Of a stretch of DNA of 64,000 nt, positions 51,962-60,851 are shown piece by piece. Below the pieces are notes generated by a model. The model saw nothing but the letters and a program-made list of their open reading frames with translations. It was not told where the DNA came from and searched no databases. Each line of letters begins with the position of its first letter. Position 1 is the first letter of the stretch. The stretch comes from Paenibacillus selenitireducens (GTDB taxonomy: Bacteria; Bacillota; Bacilli; Paenibacillales; Paenibacillaceae): assembly GCF_002021565.1 (NCBI RefSeq), contig NZ_MSZX01000001.1, positions 744,027-808,026 of the forward strand, given 5' to 3'. A program made the position numbers and the translations under genes.

Positions 51962-52997
51962 AAAGGTAGCTGTTCTCGTCGCTGGAAGCTGGGGGACTGC
52001 ATTAGCGAGTGTTCTTGCAGATAACGAACATGAAGTGATGTTATGGTCTCGTAATGCACAGCAGGTGGCACAAATGAATGAAGATCATCGGAATGAGAAG
52101 TATTTGCCAGGTGTGGACTTGTCGCCAAGAATTCATGCAACGACTTCGATGGAGGATGCCGTTAGAGGGGCGTGTGCCATTCTTATCGTGGCTCCGTCCA
52201 GCGCGATGCGTGAAGTAACGAGAGAATTGAAGTTATATCGTGATCCAGCGTCTCTCGTGATTCATGCAACAAAAGGCTTTGAGACCGAATCTCTAAAACG
52301 GATGTCGATCGTGATCGCGGAAGAATTGGATTGTGACGCTTCTCAAATCGTTGCCCTTTCAGGACCGAGTCATGCCGAAGAAGTGGTTCGTCGTTGTCCG
52401 ACGACTGTAGTTGTTGCATCGGCTGATTTGGCGGCAGCAGAAGAAGCACAAGATTTATTCATTAATTCTTTTTTCCGCGTCTACACAAATCCCGATGTTC
52501 TTGGCGTGGAGTTATCCGGAGCTCTTAAGAATATTATCGCATTAGGCGCCGGTCTTTCCGACGGTTTAGGTTATGGTGATAATGCCAAAGCGGCACTGCT
52601 TACGAGAGGGTTAGCTGAGATTGCTCGTCTGGGCCTAGAAATGGGTGCGAACCCCATGACCTTTGCCGGACTAGCAGGAGTCGGCGATTTAGTCGTAACA
52701 TGTACAAGTCAGCATAGTCGGAATTGGCGTGCAGGATCTATGATCGGTAAGGGACAAACGGTGGAGACGGTTCTACAAGAAATGGGTATGGTTGTTGAAG
52801 GGATACGGACGACCAAAGCAGCTTATGCCCTTGCTCGAGAATATAATGTCGTCATGCCGATTACAGATCAACTATACCAAGTACTCTTCGAGAATAAAGC
52901 AGGCAAGCAGGCCGTTGAAGCGTTAATGGGGCGTGTTCGTACGCATGAAATCGAGGAAATTGCGCAGACGCAGAAAGAAGATTGGCTTAGAAACTAA
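51954..52997 (+). CDS. gpsA: glycerol-3-phosphate dehydrogenase [NAD(P)+]
   Basis: Reduces dihydroxyacetone phosphate to sn-glycerol-3-phosphate, the PlsY substrate. The 347-residue protein has the Rossmann start (VLVAGSWGTALASVLADN), VAPSSAMREV, HATKGFE, SGPSHAEEVV, LSGALKNIIALGAGLSDGLGYGDNAKAAL with the catalytic Lys (about 190), and GVGDLVVTC. TTG 51954 gives MSKKVAVLVAG, follows AAAGGGG and overlaps plsY. The first Gly of the GxGxxG motif is Val (residue 9), which is unusual. Confidence 0.94.
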   Translation: MSKKVAVLVAGSWGTALASVLADNEHEVMLWSRNAQQVAQMNEDHRNEKYLPGVDLSPRIHATTSMEDAVRGACAILIVAPSSAMREVTRELKLYRDPASLVIHATKGFETESLKRMSIVIAEELDCDASQIVALSGPSHAEEVVRRCPTTVVVASADLAAAEEAQDLFINSFFRVYTNPDVLGVELSGALKNIIALGAGLSDGLGYGDNAKAALLTRGLAEIARLGLEMGANPMTFAGLAGVGDLVVTCTSQHSRNWRAGSMIGKGQTVETVLQEMGMVVEGIRTTKAAYALAREYNVVMPITDQLYQVLFENKAGKQAVEALMGRVRTHEIEEIAQTQKEDWLRN

Positions 52998-53076
52998 GTT
53001 AGATCCTCGATCAGCCTACACCAAGGACCTCAAGCCCTCATATGATGTGTAGAAGTCACGTCAGAGGAGGGTAATC

Positions 53077-53355
53077 ATGGCTAACGATAACGTATCGAAA
53101 AATGTTCTAAAGACGGTGAACCAGAAGACCGGGAAACATATATCTGAAAATCAGATTAAAAAGCTTGCAAGCAATGTGAAGCCTACTACGATGCAAAGCG
53201 AATCTCAACTGCGGGATCTCATTAAGCAAGTTTCGAGCATGTCTAAAATCCCGGTATCTGAATCCACCGTCAATGACATTATTAAAGCCGTTAAGGGTAG
53301 CGGCGCTAGCATGAGCAATATAGAATCCATCATGAAGATGCTAACGAAAAAATAG
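53077..53355 (+). CDS. spoVIF: stage VI sporulation protein F
   Basis: A 92-residue small protein of the SpoVIF family, needed in Bacillus for GerE-dependent coat gene expression late in the mother cell. The family pattern is clear: ENQIKKLASNVKP, QLRDLIKQVSSMSKIPVSESTVNDIIKAV (split) and IESIMKMLTKK. ATG 53077 follows AGAGGAGGG. It is monocistronic with a strong terminator. Confidence 0.9.
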   Translation: MANDNVSKNVLKTVNQKTGKHISENQIKKLASNVKPTTMQSESQLRDLIKQVSSMSKIPVSESTVNDIIKAVKGSGASMSNIESIMKMLTKK

Positions 53356-53369
53356 CAGTTTGAAGGTTC

Positions 53370-53422
53370 AAAGAACAAAAGCGGACTCTACTTCCCAAGA
53401 GTCATCTTTTGTTCTTTTTTTT
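53370..53422 (+). terminator. terminator of spoVIF
   Basis: AAGAACAAAAG and CTTTTGTTCTT form an outer stem and ACTCT/AGAGT an inner one, followed by a T run. Confidence 0.87.
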
Positions 53423-53489
53423 GGAGTGATATAATGTTAGTTAGTCTATAGGATAGAAGAATATGACAGCAGAGAAGAGGGGGGCTATT

Positions 53490-53792
53490 ATGGGACAAAG
53501 TATACAGTTAAAGGGCAGAACGATAGCCAAAGAAGTTGAGATCGAATTAGGGAAATCGATTCTCGATATGGCCGTCAAACACGGTGTGGATTGGGGATTC
53601 TCTTGTACACGGGGAACCTGTGCGCGATGCCGCTGCTTCATTGAGTCAGGAGCAGAATTTCTGGAAGCACCAACAGATGCGGAATATAATCGTTTAGATG
53701 AGGAAGAAATCGAAGCTGGTTACCGCTTAGGTTGTCAAGCGATCGTAAAGGTAGAAGGATCTGTCGTAGCTATCAACAAAACATATTTCTAG
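53490..53792 (+). CDS. [2Fe-2S] ferredoxin-like protein
   Basis: A 100-residue plant-type ferredoxin fold. The four cluster ligands are visible as Cys-x4-Cys-x2-Cys in SCTRGTCARCRC and a distant Cys in RLGCQA. A long acidic helix with DAEYNRLDEEEIEAGYRLGC resembles the ferredoxins that deliver electrons to monooxygenases or fatty acid metabolism. ATG 53490 follows GAGGGGGG. Its redox partner is not encoded nearby. Confidence 0.87.
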   Translation: MGQSIQLKGRTIAKEVEIELGKSILDMAVKHGVDWGFSCTRGTCARCRCFIESGAEFLEAPTDAEYNRLDEEEIEAGYRLGCQAIVKVEGSVVAINKTYF

Positions 53793-53813
53793 ATAACAAG
53801 AAAGAGGACAAGT

Positions 53814-54161
53814 ATGGATTTGTATGAAGTGAAATTTGAACCGGATCAACGAAAAATACAAGTCCGAGCGGGCACAACACTTCTCGATGCAGCACGTCGT
53901 GCCAAGGTACCTATACGAACACGGTGTGACGGTAAAGCATCCTGTCTGATGTGTAAAGTTGAAATGGGGCAGCCAACAGGTCTTATGCCTCCTAATAAGC
54001 AAGAAGTATTAAAGTTAGGGTCGCTGGTTCATAGCGGAATCAGACTAGCCTGTCAAGCACGGGTGAATGGCAATACGACTGTGATCGTACCGGAAGATCC
54101 ACTCAAAGCGGCGATTCGCAAACAATTAGCCCGCAAGGAACAGGAGGATGACTTGTTTTGA
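53814..54161 (+). CDS. second [2Fe-2S] ferredoxin-like protein
   Basis: A 115-residue paralogue of the preceding protein with the same fold. The ligands are CDGKASCLMC and ACQA; a charged C-terminal helix (IRKQLARKEQEDD) is added. It starts 21 bp after the first ferredoxin gene and its stop overlaps the start of the lipoprotein gene (TTGA). The tandem arrangement suggests a shared role. Confidence 0.87.
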   Translation: MDLYEVKFEPDQRKIQVRAGTTLLDAARRAKVPIRTRCDGKASCLMCKVEMGQPTGLMPPNKQEVLKLGSLVHSGIRLACQARVNGNTTVIVPEDPLKAAIRKQLARKEQEDDLF

Positions 54162-54928
54162 CAGTTATGGCAAGGCGTAGAATGAGGTTGCAGCATAAAT
54201 CGACTCGCGTAGGAGCAGCAGCAGCTATACTAATGCTGCTCGCATCTCTAACAACAGGGTGCATGTATCCAAAGGAATTGCGGGGAGAGAATCAACTCTC
54301 TTATCGTGAGACAACATTGCTTGTGCAGAATGCTGTTGAATCCTACCAGAAGGATAACGGTATATTACCTATTATCACAAGTCCACAATCAACGCCGATG
54401 TATGAGAAATACCGGATTAACTTTGAACCGCTGATCGATGGCAAGTATCTCAGTGCGATTCCATCCACTGCTTATGAGAAGGGTGGAACAGGTTATTTTA
54501 TGATCATTCATGAAGAGACGAAACCCGCGGTTAAAGTTATGGATTTGACGACCTTTCAACAAGTCAATGATGTACAGAAGCTTGTCGATACGTATAAGAG
54601 CGCGCATGCAGGAGAATTACCGGCAGGGGAGCAAGCCTATCCCGATTTTTATGATATTAATGGCGATTTGTTGAACAGCAAGGTACCTACCTTGAAAAGT
54701 GTCTATTCTGGGGAAGAAATTCCGTTTATGATGGACAAACAAGGCAAGGTATTTGTCGATTACGCAACTGACATCATGGTAGCTATTCAGAAATCTGGCA
54801 AAGAACCGCAAGGTCAGAATATAGATTTACGTGATCTGCTCGTGGAAGCTTCCTATTATGTTCCCGTCAAATCAACTACATATCATTGGGTGAACCAACA
54901 ACCTGTACCGATCAATACTGCATCTTAA
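54158..54928 (+). CDS. lipoprotein, possibly YphF-like
   Basis: A 256-residue lipoprotein of unknown function with a basic N-terminus, a hydrophobic core (AAAAILMLLASLTTGC) and the lipid-anchoring Cys near residue 35. The mature part has no recognised domain. Place in the gene order (after gpsA, before hup) resembles Bacillus yphF, also a lipoprotein, but sequence identity is not shown. TTG 54158 is 10 nt after AGGAGG; ATG 54167 is an alternative. Confidence 0.75.
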   Translation: MTVMARRRMRLQHKSTRVGAAAAILMLLASLTTGCMYPKELRGENQLSYRETTLLVQNAVESYQKDNGILPIITSPQSTPMYEKYRINFEPLIDGKYLSAIPSTAYEKGGTGYFMIIHEETKPAVKVMDLTTFQQVNDVQKLVDTYKSAHAGELPAGEQAYPDFYDINGDLLNSKVPTLKSVYSGEEIPFMMDKQGKVFVDYATDIMVAIQKSGKEPQGQNIDLRDLLVEASYYVPVKSTTYHWVNQQPVPINTAS

Positions 54929-54951
54929 ATTTTTTGAAGAGGAGAATGAAC

Positions 54952-55698
54952 GTGGGAGAAAGTAAGCATAAGAAGAATAGTGGAAGCTATGCATCGCAGA
55001 AATCCAAGTCGAAGCCGAATAATAAATTTTTCGGTATCTTTATCGCTGTTGTCGTTGTGGTATTGATTGGAGCTCTGGTTGTATTGAACAACCTTCAACC
55101 TTCGAAGGCAGATACGCCGCCAGCGGCAGGAAAGGTCTATGATATTTCTACCGAAGGCCAACCTACAATTGGGAAACCAGATGCGAAAGTAGAAGTGGTG
55201 GAGTTTGGTGATTTTAAATGTCCGACTTGTCGCCAATTTGAGACAGATACGTTCCCGAAACTCAAAGAACAATATATTGACACCGGAAAAGTAAAATTAA
55301 CCTTCATTAATTTCTCGTTCATGAGCCAGACGATGGGATTAAAGGATAATGACTCTCGCCGCGCAGCGATGTTCGGTGAAGCGGTATACAAACAAAATCC
55401 AGAAGCATTCTGGACTTACTATCAAGAGCTCTACAAAAACCAAGGGGATGAACGTGAAGCTTGGGCAACAGAAGAGTTCTTAAGCAATATTGTGAAGCAA
55501 ATCCCAGGCATCGATGTAGAAAAAGTGAAAAAAGATGTTCAGGATGATGTGAACAAATCCGAGTTAGATAAAGACCATAGCATTGTGAACCGCCTTGGTA
55601 TTTCGTCGACTCCGTCTTTGTTTGTGAATGGTCAGCTATCTCCAGGTTATACGCTAGATGCCCTAACTCCACTCATTGAGGCAGAATTAGCCAAATAA
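54952..55698 (+). CDS. bdbD: DsbA-like thiol oxidase BdbD
   Basis: An extracellular, membrane-anchored thioredoxin-fold protein that makes disulfides in exported proteins. The 248-residue protein has a basic N-terminus, one membrane anchor (FFGIFIAVVVVVLIGALVVL), the active site FKCPTC (Cys90, Cys93), a helical insert, and SSTPSLFVNG with the cis-Pro. GTG 54952 follows AAGAGGAG at 7 nt. Paired with bdbC 12 bp downstream. Confidence 0.93.
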   Translation: MGESKHKKNSGSYASQKSKSKPNNKFFGIFIAVVVVVLIGALVVLNNLQPSKADTPPAAGKVYDISTEGQPTIGKPDAKVEVVEFGDFKCPTCRQFETDTFPKLKEQYIDTGKVKLTFINFSFMSQTMGLKDNDSRRAAMFGEAVYKQNPEAFWTYYQELYKNQGDEREAWATEEFLSNIVKQIPGIDVEKVKKDVQDDVNKSELDKDHSIVNRLGISSTPSLFVNGQLSPGYTLDALTPLIEAELAK

Positions 55699-55710
55699 CG
55701 GAGGGATTCG

Positions 55711-56148
55711 ATGAAACAGTGGATGCATAAATATGGATTGTATGCGGCTTGGCTCGTATCCATCATTGCAACAGCAGGCAGCCTCTATTTAAGTGAAGTG
55801 CTTATGTATGAACCGTGCAAACTCTGTTGGTTCCAACGCATCTTGATGTATCCGCTCGTAATTATTCTAGGGATTGCAGCCTATGAACAAAATACTCGGA
55901 TTACGAAATATGCCCTTCCGCTCAGCATCATCGGAGGTTCTATATCAATTTGGCATATATTAGAACAGAAACTTCCTGGATTTGCCAAGCTTGCACCCTG
56001 CAAAGTAGGTATTCCTTGCAATTTTGACTATTTAAATTGGTTCGGTTTCATTACGATTCCCATGCTGGCATTAACCGCATTTATCCTAATTACAGTGATT
56101 CTATTCTGGATCCGCAGCGCAGAAAATGAAGAAGAATCCGAAAGCTGA
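55711..56148 (+). CDS. bdbC: DsbB-like quinone reductase BdbC
   Basis: The membrane partner that reoxidises BdbD and passes electrons to quinone. The 145-residue protein has four membrane segments, the first redox pair in CKLCWFQR and the second in PCKVGIPCNFDYLNWFGF. This is the expected length and arrangement for BdbC. Confidence 0.93.
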   Translation: MKQWMHKYGLYAAWLVSIIATAGSLYLSEVLMYEPCKLCWFQRILMYPLVIILGIAAYEQNTRITKYALPLSIIGGSISIWHILEQKLPGFAKLAPCKVGIPCNFDYLNWFGFITIPMLALTAFILITVILFWIRSAENEEESES

Positions 56149-56161
56149 GCAGTAAGCATAA

Positions 56162-56202
56162 GGCCTTTCCAACATTTTTATGTTGGGAGGGCTTTTTTTT
56201 GT
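56162..56202 (+). terminator. terminator after bdbC
   Basis: GGCCTTTCCAACAT and ATGTTGGGAGGGCT form a stem, followed by eight T. Confidence 0.85.
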
Positions 56203-56325
56203 CATGTTATAGATATATTGCGAATAAACTAGCAAATGTGTACATATATCATATTTGGAAGGCTTGATGGACAGTAGCACCTAGCAGAGAGAAATGACGC
56301 GAATCTATTTTTTTGCAAATAAAAC

Positions 56326-56354
56326 GTCATATTTTTTCCACTCGCTCATAAGAT
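56326..56354 (+). promoter_or_regulatory. sigma-E-like promoter of spoIVA
   Basis: GTCATATT (56326-56333) matches the sigma-E -35. CATAAGAT (56347-56354) is close to the -10 CATACAnT. The spacer is 13 bp, one short of usual. It is in the 327-bp gene-free region (56203-56529) before spoIVA, a sigma-E gene in Bacillus. I see nothing else certain in that region. Confidence 0.5.
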
Positions 56355-56529
56355 GTTACTAGTCCAAATGCATGTACGAGTTTACGTCGCTTCGCGCGCA
56401 TATCTAGAAAAGGTCATCCTAGCGGCGGCACACACTGGCGACAACGGCAACAGCTCATACGTTGCAGTGAATAGTGAACAAGTTTTCTGGTAGATTCGTC
56501 TGTCAGAAAAATTTTAGGAGGGGATATCA

Positions 56530-58008
56530 GTGGAAAAAGTGGACATTTTTAAGGACATTGCTGAGCGTACCGGCGGGGATATTTACCTCGGGGTCGTCGG
56601 TGCGGTCCGCACAGGTAAATCAACCTTTATCAAAAGGTTTATGGAGACGGTTGTTTTGCCTAACATTACGAATGAAGCTGACCGCGCTAGAGCGATTGAT
56701 GAATTGCCGCAGAGTGCTGCAGGTAAGACCATTATGACGACAGAACCTAAATTTGTACCGAATAATGCAGTGCAAATCCGAGTGGCTGAAGGCTTGGATG
56801 TAAACGTGCGCGTCGTAGATTGCGTCGGCTATGCTGTATCAGGTGCAAAGGGGTACGAAGACGAGAACGGGCCGCGGATGATCTCCACGCCATGGTTCGA
56901 AGATCCGATTCCGTTCCAAGAAGCGGCTGAGATCGGGACTCGCAAAGTTATTCAAGAGCATTCAACCCTTGGTGTTGTTGTAACGACAGATGGCACGATC
57001 GCAGAAATTCCCCGTAGTTCTTACGTCGAGTCGGAAGAACGCGTCATTGCAGAATTGAAGGAAGTGGGCAAACCTTTTGTCCTCATTATCAATTCCACAC
57101 GACCTCGCAGTGAAGAAGCGCTTCAACTACGTAATGAACTTGCGGCTAAATATGATATTCCGGTGATGACGCTCAGCGTGGCTACCATGGGCGAAGATGA
57201 TGTGATGGGCGTATTGCGCGAGGTGCTTTACGAGTTCCCTGTGCATGAAGTCAACGTCAATCTTCCAAGCTGGGTCATGGTGTTAAATGATAACCACTGG
57301 TTGCGCAGTAACTATGAGAATTCCGTAAGAGACACGGTGAAGGACATTCGTCGTTTACGCGATGTGGATCGCATCGTCGCTCAATTTACGGATTATGATT
57401 TCATTGATCGTGCAGGACTCAGCGGTATGAATATGGGTCAAGGGGTTGCCGAGATTGACCTGTATGCACCGGATGAATTGTACGATCAGATCTTAATGGA
57501 AGTTGTTGGCGTAGAAATTCGAGGTAAAGATCACTTGCTGCAACTGATGCAGGAATTTAGTCATGCGAAGCGGGAATATGATCGGTTCTCAGAAGCCCTG
57601 GAGATGGTCAAGACAACGGGTTATGGTATTGCTGCTCCAACCCTTGCCGAGATGCAGTTGGATGAACCTGAGCTCATTCGTCAAGGCTCAAGATTCGGTG
57701 TACGCCTCAAAGCAACGGCGCCTTCTATCCATATGATCCGTGTTGATGTCGAGTCCGAATTCGCGCCGATTATTGGAACGGAGAAGCAGAGTGAGGAGCT
57801 TGTGAGGTACCTCATGCAGGACTTCGAGAACGATCCGATCAAGGTCTGGGATTCAGATATGTTCGGTCGCTCGCTGCACTCCATTGTGCGTGAAGGCATT
57901 CAAGGCAAAATTGCAATGATGCCGGATAACGCGCGCTATAAACTGCAAGAAACGTTAGGCCGTATCATTAACGAAGGATCAGGTGGATTAATTGCCATCA
58001 TCCTCTAA
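56530..58008 (+). CDS. spoIVA: stage IV sporulation protein A (coat scaffold ATPase)
   Basis: The ATP-driven polymer that forms the base of the spore coat on the outer forespore membrane. At 492 residues it equals the Bacillus length. It has the Walker A motif GVVGAVRTGKSTFIKRF (about residue 20), the switch TTEPKFVP, DCVGYAV as Walker B, and a C-terminal domain ending in GGLIAIIL that recruits SpoVM. GTG 56530 follows TTAGGAGGGG. Confidence 0.97.
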   Translation: MEKVDIFKDIAERTGGDIYLGVVGAVRTGKSTFIKRFMETVVLPNITNEADRARAIDELPQSAAGKTIMTTEPKFVPNNAVQIRVAEGLDVNVRVVDCVGYAVSGAKGYEDENGPRMISTPWFEDPIPFQEAAEIGTRKVIQEHSTLGVVVTTDGTIAEIPRSSYVESEERVIAELKEVGKPFVLIINSTRPRSEEALQLRNELAAKYDIPVMTLSVATMGEDDVMGVLREVLYEFPVHEVNVNLPSWVMVLNDNHWLRSNYENSVRDTVKDIRRLRDVDRIVAQFTDYDFIDRAGLSGMNMGQGVAEIDLYAPDELYDQILMEVVGVEIRGKDHLLQLMQEFSHAKREYDRFSEALEMVKTTGYGIAAPTLAEMQLDEPELIRQGSRFGVRLKATAPSIHMIRVDVESEFAPIIGTEKQSEELVRYLMQDFENDPIKVWDSDMFGRSLHSIVREGIQGKIAMMPDNARYKLQETLGRIINEGSGGLIAIIL

Positions 58009-58032
58009 CAACCAAATCATTCCATAATATCC

Positions 58033-58069
58033 AAAAGAGGTGCTTTCACGAGCGCCTCTTTATTTTTTG
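58033..58069 (+). terminator. terminator of spoIVA
   Basis: AAAGAGG and CCTCTTT with inner TGCT/AGCG pairs form a stem, followed by TATTTTTT. Confidence 0.82.
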
Positions 58070-58102
58070 TGACAAAATTCATAGTTTTTTTCATAAAACC
58101 AA

Positions 58103-58131
58103 TTTACACAATCGGAATTAACGGTTATAGT
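58103..58131 (+). promoter_or_regulatory. sigma-A promoter of the sugar ABC operon
   Basis: TTTACA (58103-58108) and TATAGT (58126-58131) are separated by 17 bp, 80 bp before the binding-protein gene. Confidence 0.6.
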
Positions 58132-58210
58132 ATCAATAATGAATCTTTGGGAAAATATTACCTCAGGTTTCAGCAAAGGAAAAGATAGATTTTTAGTAGG
58201 GGGATTTAAG

Positions 58211-59317
58211 ATGAAAAGAAAAGCAAGCTCATTCCAGAAAAAAGCAACCTTGATTTCGATGATCTTATTGTTGTTCGTGATCAGTGCGTGTGGAGCTAAG
58301 GCGTCCAGCGATACGCAAAGCACAGACCAAGGTGCGGCATCCACATCTACTGACACAGGTAAGGATTTACCTTTGAAAGGTAAGAAAATCGCACTTATTA
58401 TGCATTTCAATATCGGAACCTTCTCAGCGCAATACATTGAAGGCGTGAAAGAAGAAGTGAAAAGATTCGGCGGAGAAGTAAGCGTCTTCGCTTCCGATAA
58501 TGATTTAACGAAGATGGCTTCCAACCTCAATGTGGCGATCACGCAGCAGTTCGACGGGATCTTAACGGATCATGGCACAGCAGAAGCGTTGCAAGCAGGC
58601 GTACAAAAGGCCGTAGATAGTAAGATTCCAGTGGTATCGTTCGATGCAGCCTTGAAAATACCAGGTGTAACGGTCCTCGAGCAAGGTGACCAGAAGATGG
58701 CGGATATGACGCTAGAGCAATTGGGTAAAGACATTGGCGGCAAAGGTAACATCGTTAAAGTGTGGGTTGCTGGATTTGCGCCGATGGAACGCAGACAATT
58801 GGCTTACCAAGAATTTATGGCCAAAAACCCGGGTATCAAAGAAATTGCAACATTCGGTGCAGCATCTGCCAATACGGCATTAGATACGCAAGCCCAAATG
58901 GAAGCGATCTTGAAGCAATATCCGAATAAAGGCGATATCTCGGCGGTATGGACGGCATGGGATGAATTTGCCAAAGGTGCAGCACGTGCGATTCAGCAGG
59001 CTGGACGCGATGAAATCAAAGTGTACGGGATTGACATGAGTGATGAGGATTTACAAATGATTCAGGATAAAGCGAATCCATGGGTGGCTTCTGCTGCCGT
59101 GGATCCGAAAGATATCGGACGCGTACAAGTTCGCTACTTATATCAAAAATTACACGGTGATACCACCGAAGATACCGTTGTCCTGGAACCGGTATTTGTA
59201 CATCGGGATGCATTGCCTGCTGAACAAGTATCTACCACAGAACTATCCAAATATATTGAAGGATGGGGCAGCAGCACGCAAGGTTTACTAGATTGGATGA
59301 AAGATTACGAGAAATAA
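58211..59317 (+). CDS. sugar ABC transporter substrate-binding lipoprotein
   Basis: A 368-residue periplasmic-binding-protein family 1 (RbsB-type) lipoprotein. It has the lipobox VISAC (Cys about 28), a Ser/Thr linker, then two lobes: KIALIMHFNIGTFSAQYIEGVKEE in the first, with FDGILTDHGTAEAL and SKIPVVSFDAAL, and AVWTAWDEFAKGAARAI in the hinge region. ATG 58211 follows AGGGGGA. The sugar is unknown. First of a three-gene operon. Confidence 0.9.
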   Translation: MKRKASSFQKKATLISMILLLFVISACGAKASSDTQSTDQGAASTSTDTGKDLPLKGKKIALIMHFNIGTFSAQYIEGVKEEVKRFGGEVSVFASDNDLTKMASNLNVAITQQFDGILTDHGTAEALQAGVQKAVDSKIPVVSFDAALKIPGVTVLEQGDQKMADMTLEQLGKDIGGKGNIVKVWVAGFAPMERRQLAYQEFMAKNPGIKEIATFGAASANTALDTQAQMEAILKQYPNKGDISAVWTAWDEFAKGAARAIQQAGRDEIKVYGIDMSDEDLQMIQDKANPWVASAAVDPKDIGRVQVRYLYQKLHGDTTEDTVVLEPVFVHRDALPAEQVSTTELSKYIEGWGSSTQGLLDWMKDYEK

Positions 59318-59333
59318 GTGAGGTTCGAATGCG

Positions 59334-60851
59334 ATGACTGCAAACCAAGAGGAACTACGTCTTGAACACATCACGAAGTCGTTTGCGGGCGTTCCGGCAC
59401 TGAAAAGCGTGGATTTTACCGTGCATCGCGGTGAGATCCACGCCTTATTAGGCGCAAATGGAGCGGGCAAGAGTACGCTGATGAAAATACTATCAGGCGC
59501 GTATACGCTAGACGCGGGAACGATAACGATCGGACCGCGAGAGGTCAAGCTGCACTCCCCGTCGGACGCCAAAAAGAATGGCATTCACTGTGTATATCAA
59601 GAAGTTGATACCGCGCTTGTCCCGCAGATTACCGTTGCCGAGAATATTCTACTAGACCGACTTTCCACGAGGGAAGGCGGTTTATGGCATTCTTGGGGAC
59701 AAATCTATCGGGAAGCGGAAGAAGCGATTGCGAAACTAGGAGCATCAATTGACGTGCGTAAAAAGGTGGAGGGATTATCTCTTTCCGAGAAACAGCTTGT
59801 CTTGATTGCCCGTACGCTAGTTGAGAAAGCCAAATTTATTATTTTTGACGAGCCTACAGCTCCGTTAAGCCATGAAGAGACCACGAATTTATTCCGCGTT
59901 ATGAAACAAATGAAAGCAGAAGGCATTGGGTGCATTTTTATATCACACCGCTTGCCAGAGGTCTTCGAACATTGTGATCGCGTGACCGTCATGCGAGATG
60001 GTCAACAGGTGTATACGGAGTCCTGCGAAGCGTCATCCATGGACGAAGTCATCCGGCACATGCTTGGGAAGACGTTCGAGGAAGAATTTCCAAAGCGGAA
60101 CGTGCCGATCGGTGAGGTGATCTTACAGACGGACCAGTTAACTTCAGGAACGCGCGTCAAACAGGTGGACATGCAGGTACGAAGCGGTGAGATTGTCAGT
60201 GTCGTAGGTCTGGTGGGTGCCGGTAAATCGGAGCTTTCGAATGTCCTATTTGGTGCATTACGTCGTGATCAAGGACATATCTTCATGCACGGCAGGAAGT
60301 TGAGCGTGAAGAACCCGTCGGATGCCATTGAAGCTGGTATTGTTCTTGTACCCGAAGAGCGCCGTAAACACGGGATTATGGTTGAAGATTCAGTGCAGCA
60401 AAATTTGAGTCTGCCTTTGTTGCGACAACTGAGTCGTATCGGCTTTGTTCGCGGACGTCGAGAACAAGAGCACGCGCAACGGCTGGTTGACCGTCTGGGC
60501 GTAAAGACTTCGTCGTTGAAGCAACAGGTGAAATTTTTGAGCGGAGGGAACCAGCAGAAGGTAGCGATCGGGAAATGGGTGGAGACCAAAGCGGATGTGT
60601 TTTTGTTCGATGAGCCCACGAAAGGCGTCGACATCGGAGCAAAAAGCGATATTTTCCGACTCATCGGTGATCTTGCACATCAAGGAAAAGGCATTCTCTA
60701 TTTCACCTGCGAATTTGCAGAGGCGATCGGCATTGCAGATCGGATCCTCGTGATGTGTGAGGGCCGCGTCGTCAAAGAATTTAGCCGCGATGAGGCAACG
60801 CAGGAGAAGTTATTGTATTACGCAAGCGCAGGTCAGGAGGACGAATCATGA
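59334..60851 (+). CDS. sugar ABC transporter ATPase (RbsA/MglA type)
   Basis: A 505-residue double ATPase. Domain 1 has GANGAGKST, the signature LSLSEKQ and FDEPTAPL. Domain 2 has a degenerate P-loop GLVGAGKSE, signature LSGGNQQK and FDEPTKGVD, as is normal for this family. It energises uptake through the next protein. Starts 16 bp after the binding protein gene and overlaps the permease gene by 4 bp. Confidence 0.93.
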   Translation: MTANQEELRLEHITKSFAGVPALKSVDFTVHRGEIHALLGANGAGKSTLMKILSGAYTLDAGTITIGPREVKLHSPSDAKKNGIHCVYQEVDTALVPQITVAENILLDRLSTREGGLWHSWGQIYREAEEAIAKLGASIDVRKKVEGLSLSEKQLVLIARTLVEKAKFIIFDEPTAPLSHEETTNLFRVMKQMKAEGIGCIFISHRLPEVFEHCDRVTVMRDGQQVYTESCEASSMDEVIRHMLGKTFEEEFPKRNVPIGEVILQTDQLTSGTRVKQVDMQVRSGEIVSVVGLVGAGKSELSNVLFGALRRDQGHIFMHGRKLSVKNPSDAIEAGIVLVPEERRKHGIMVEDSVQQNLSLPLLRQLSRIGFVRGRREQEHAQRLVDRLGVKTSSLKQQVKFLSGGNQQKVAIGKWVETKADVFLFDEPTKGVDIGAKSDIFRLIGDLAHQGKGILYFTCEFAEAIGIADRILVMCEGRVVKEFSRDEATQEKLLYYASAGQEDES

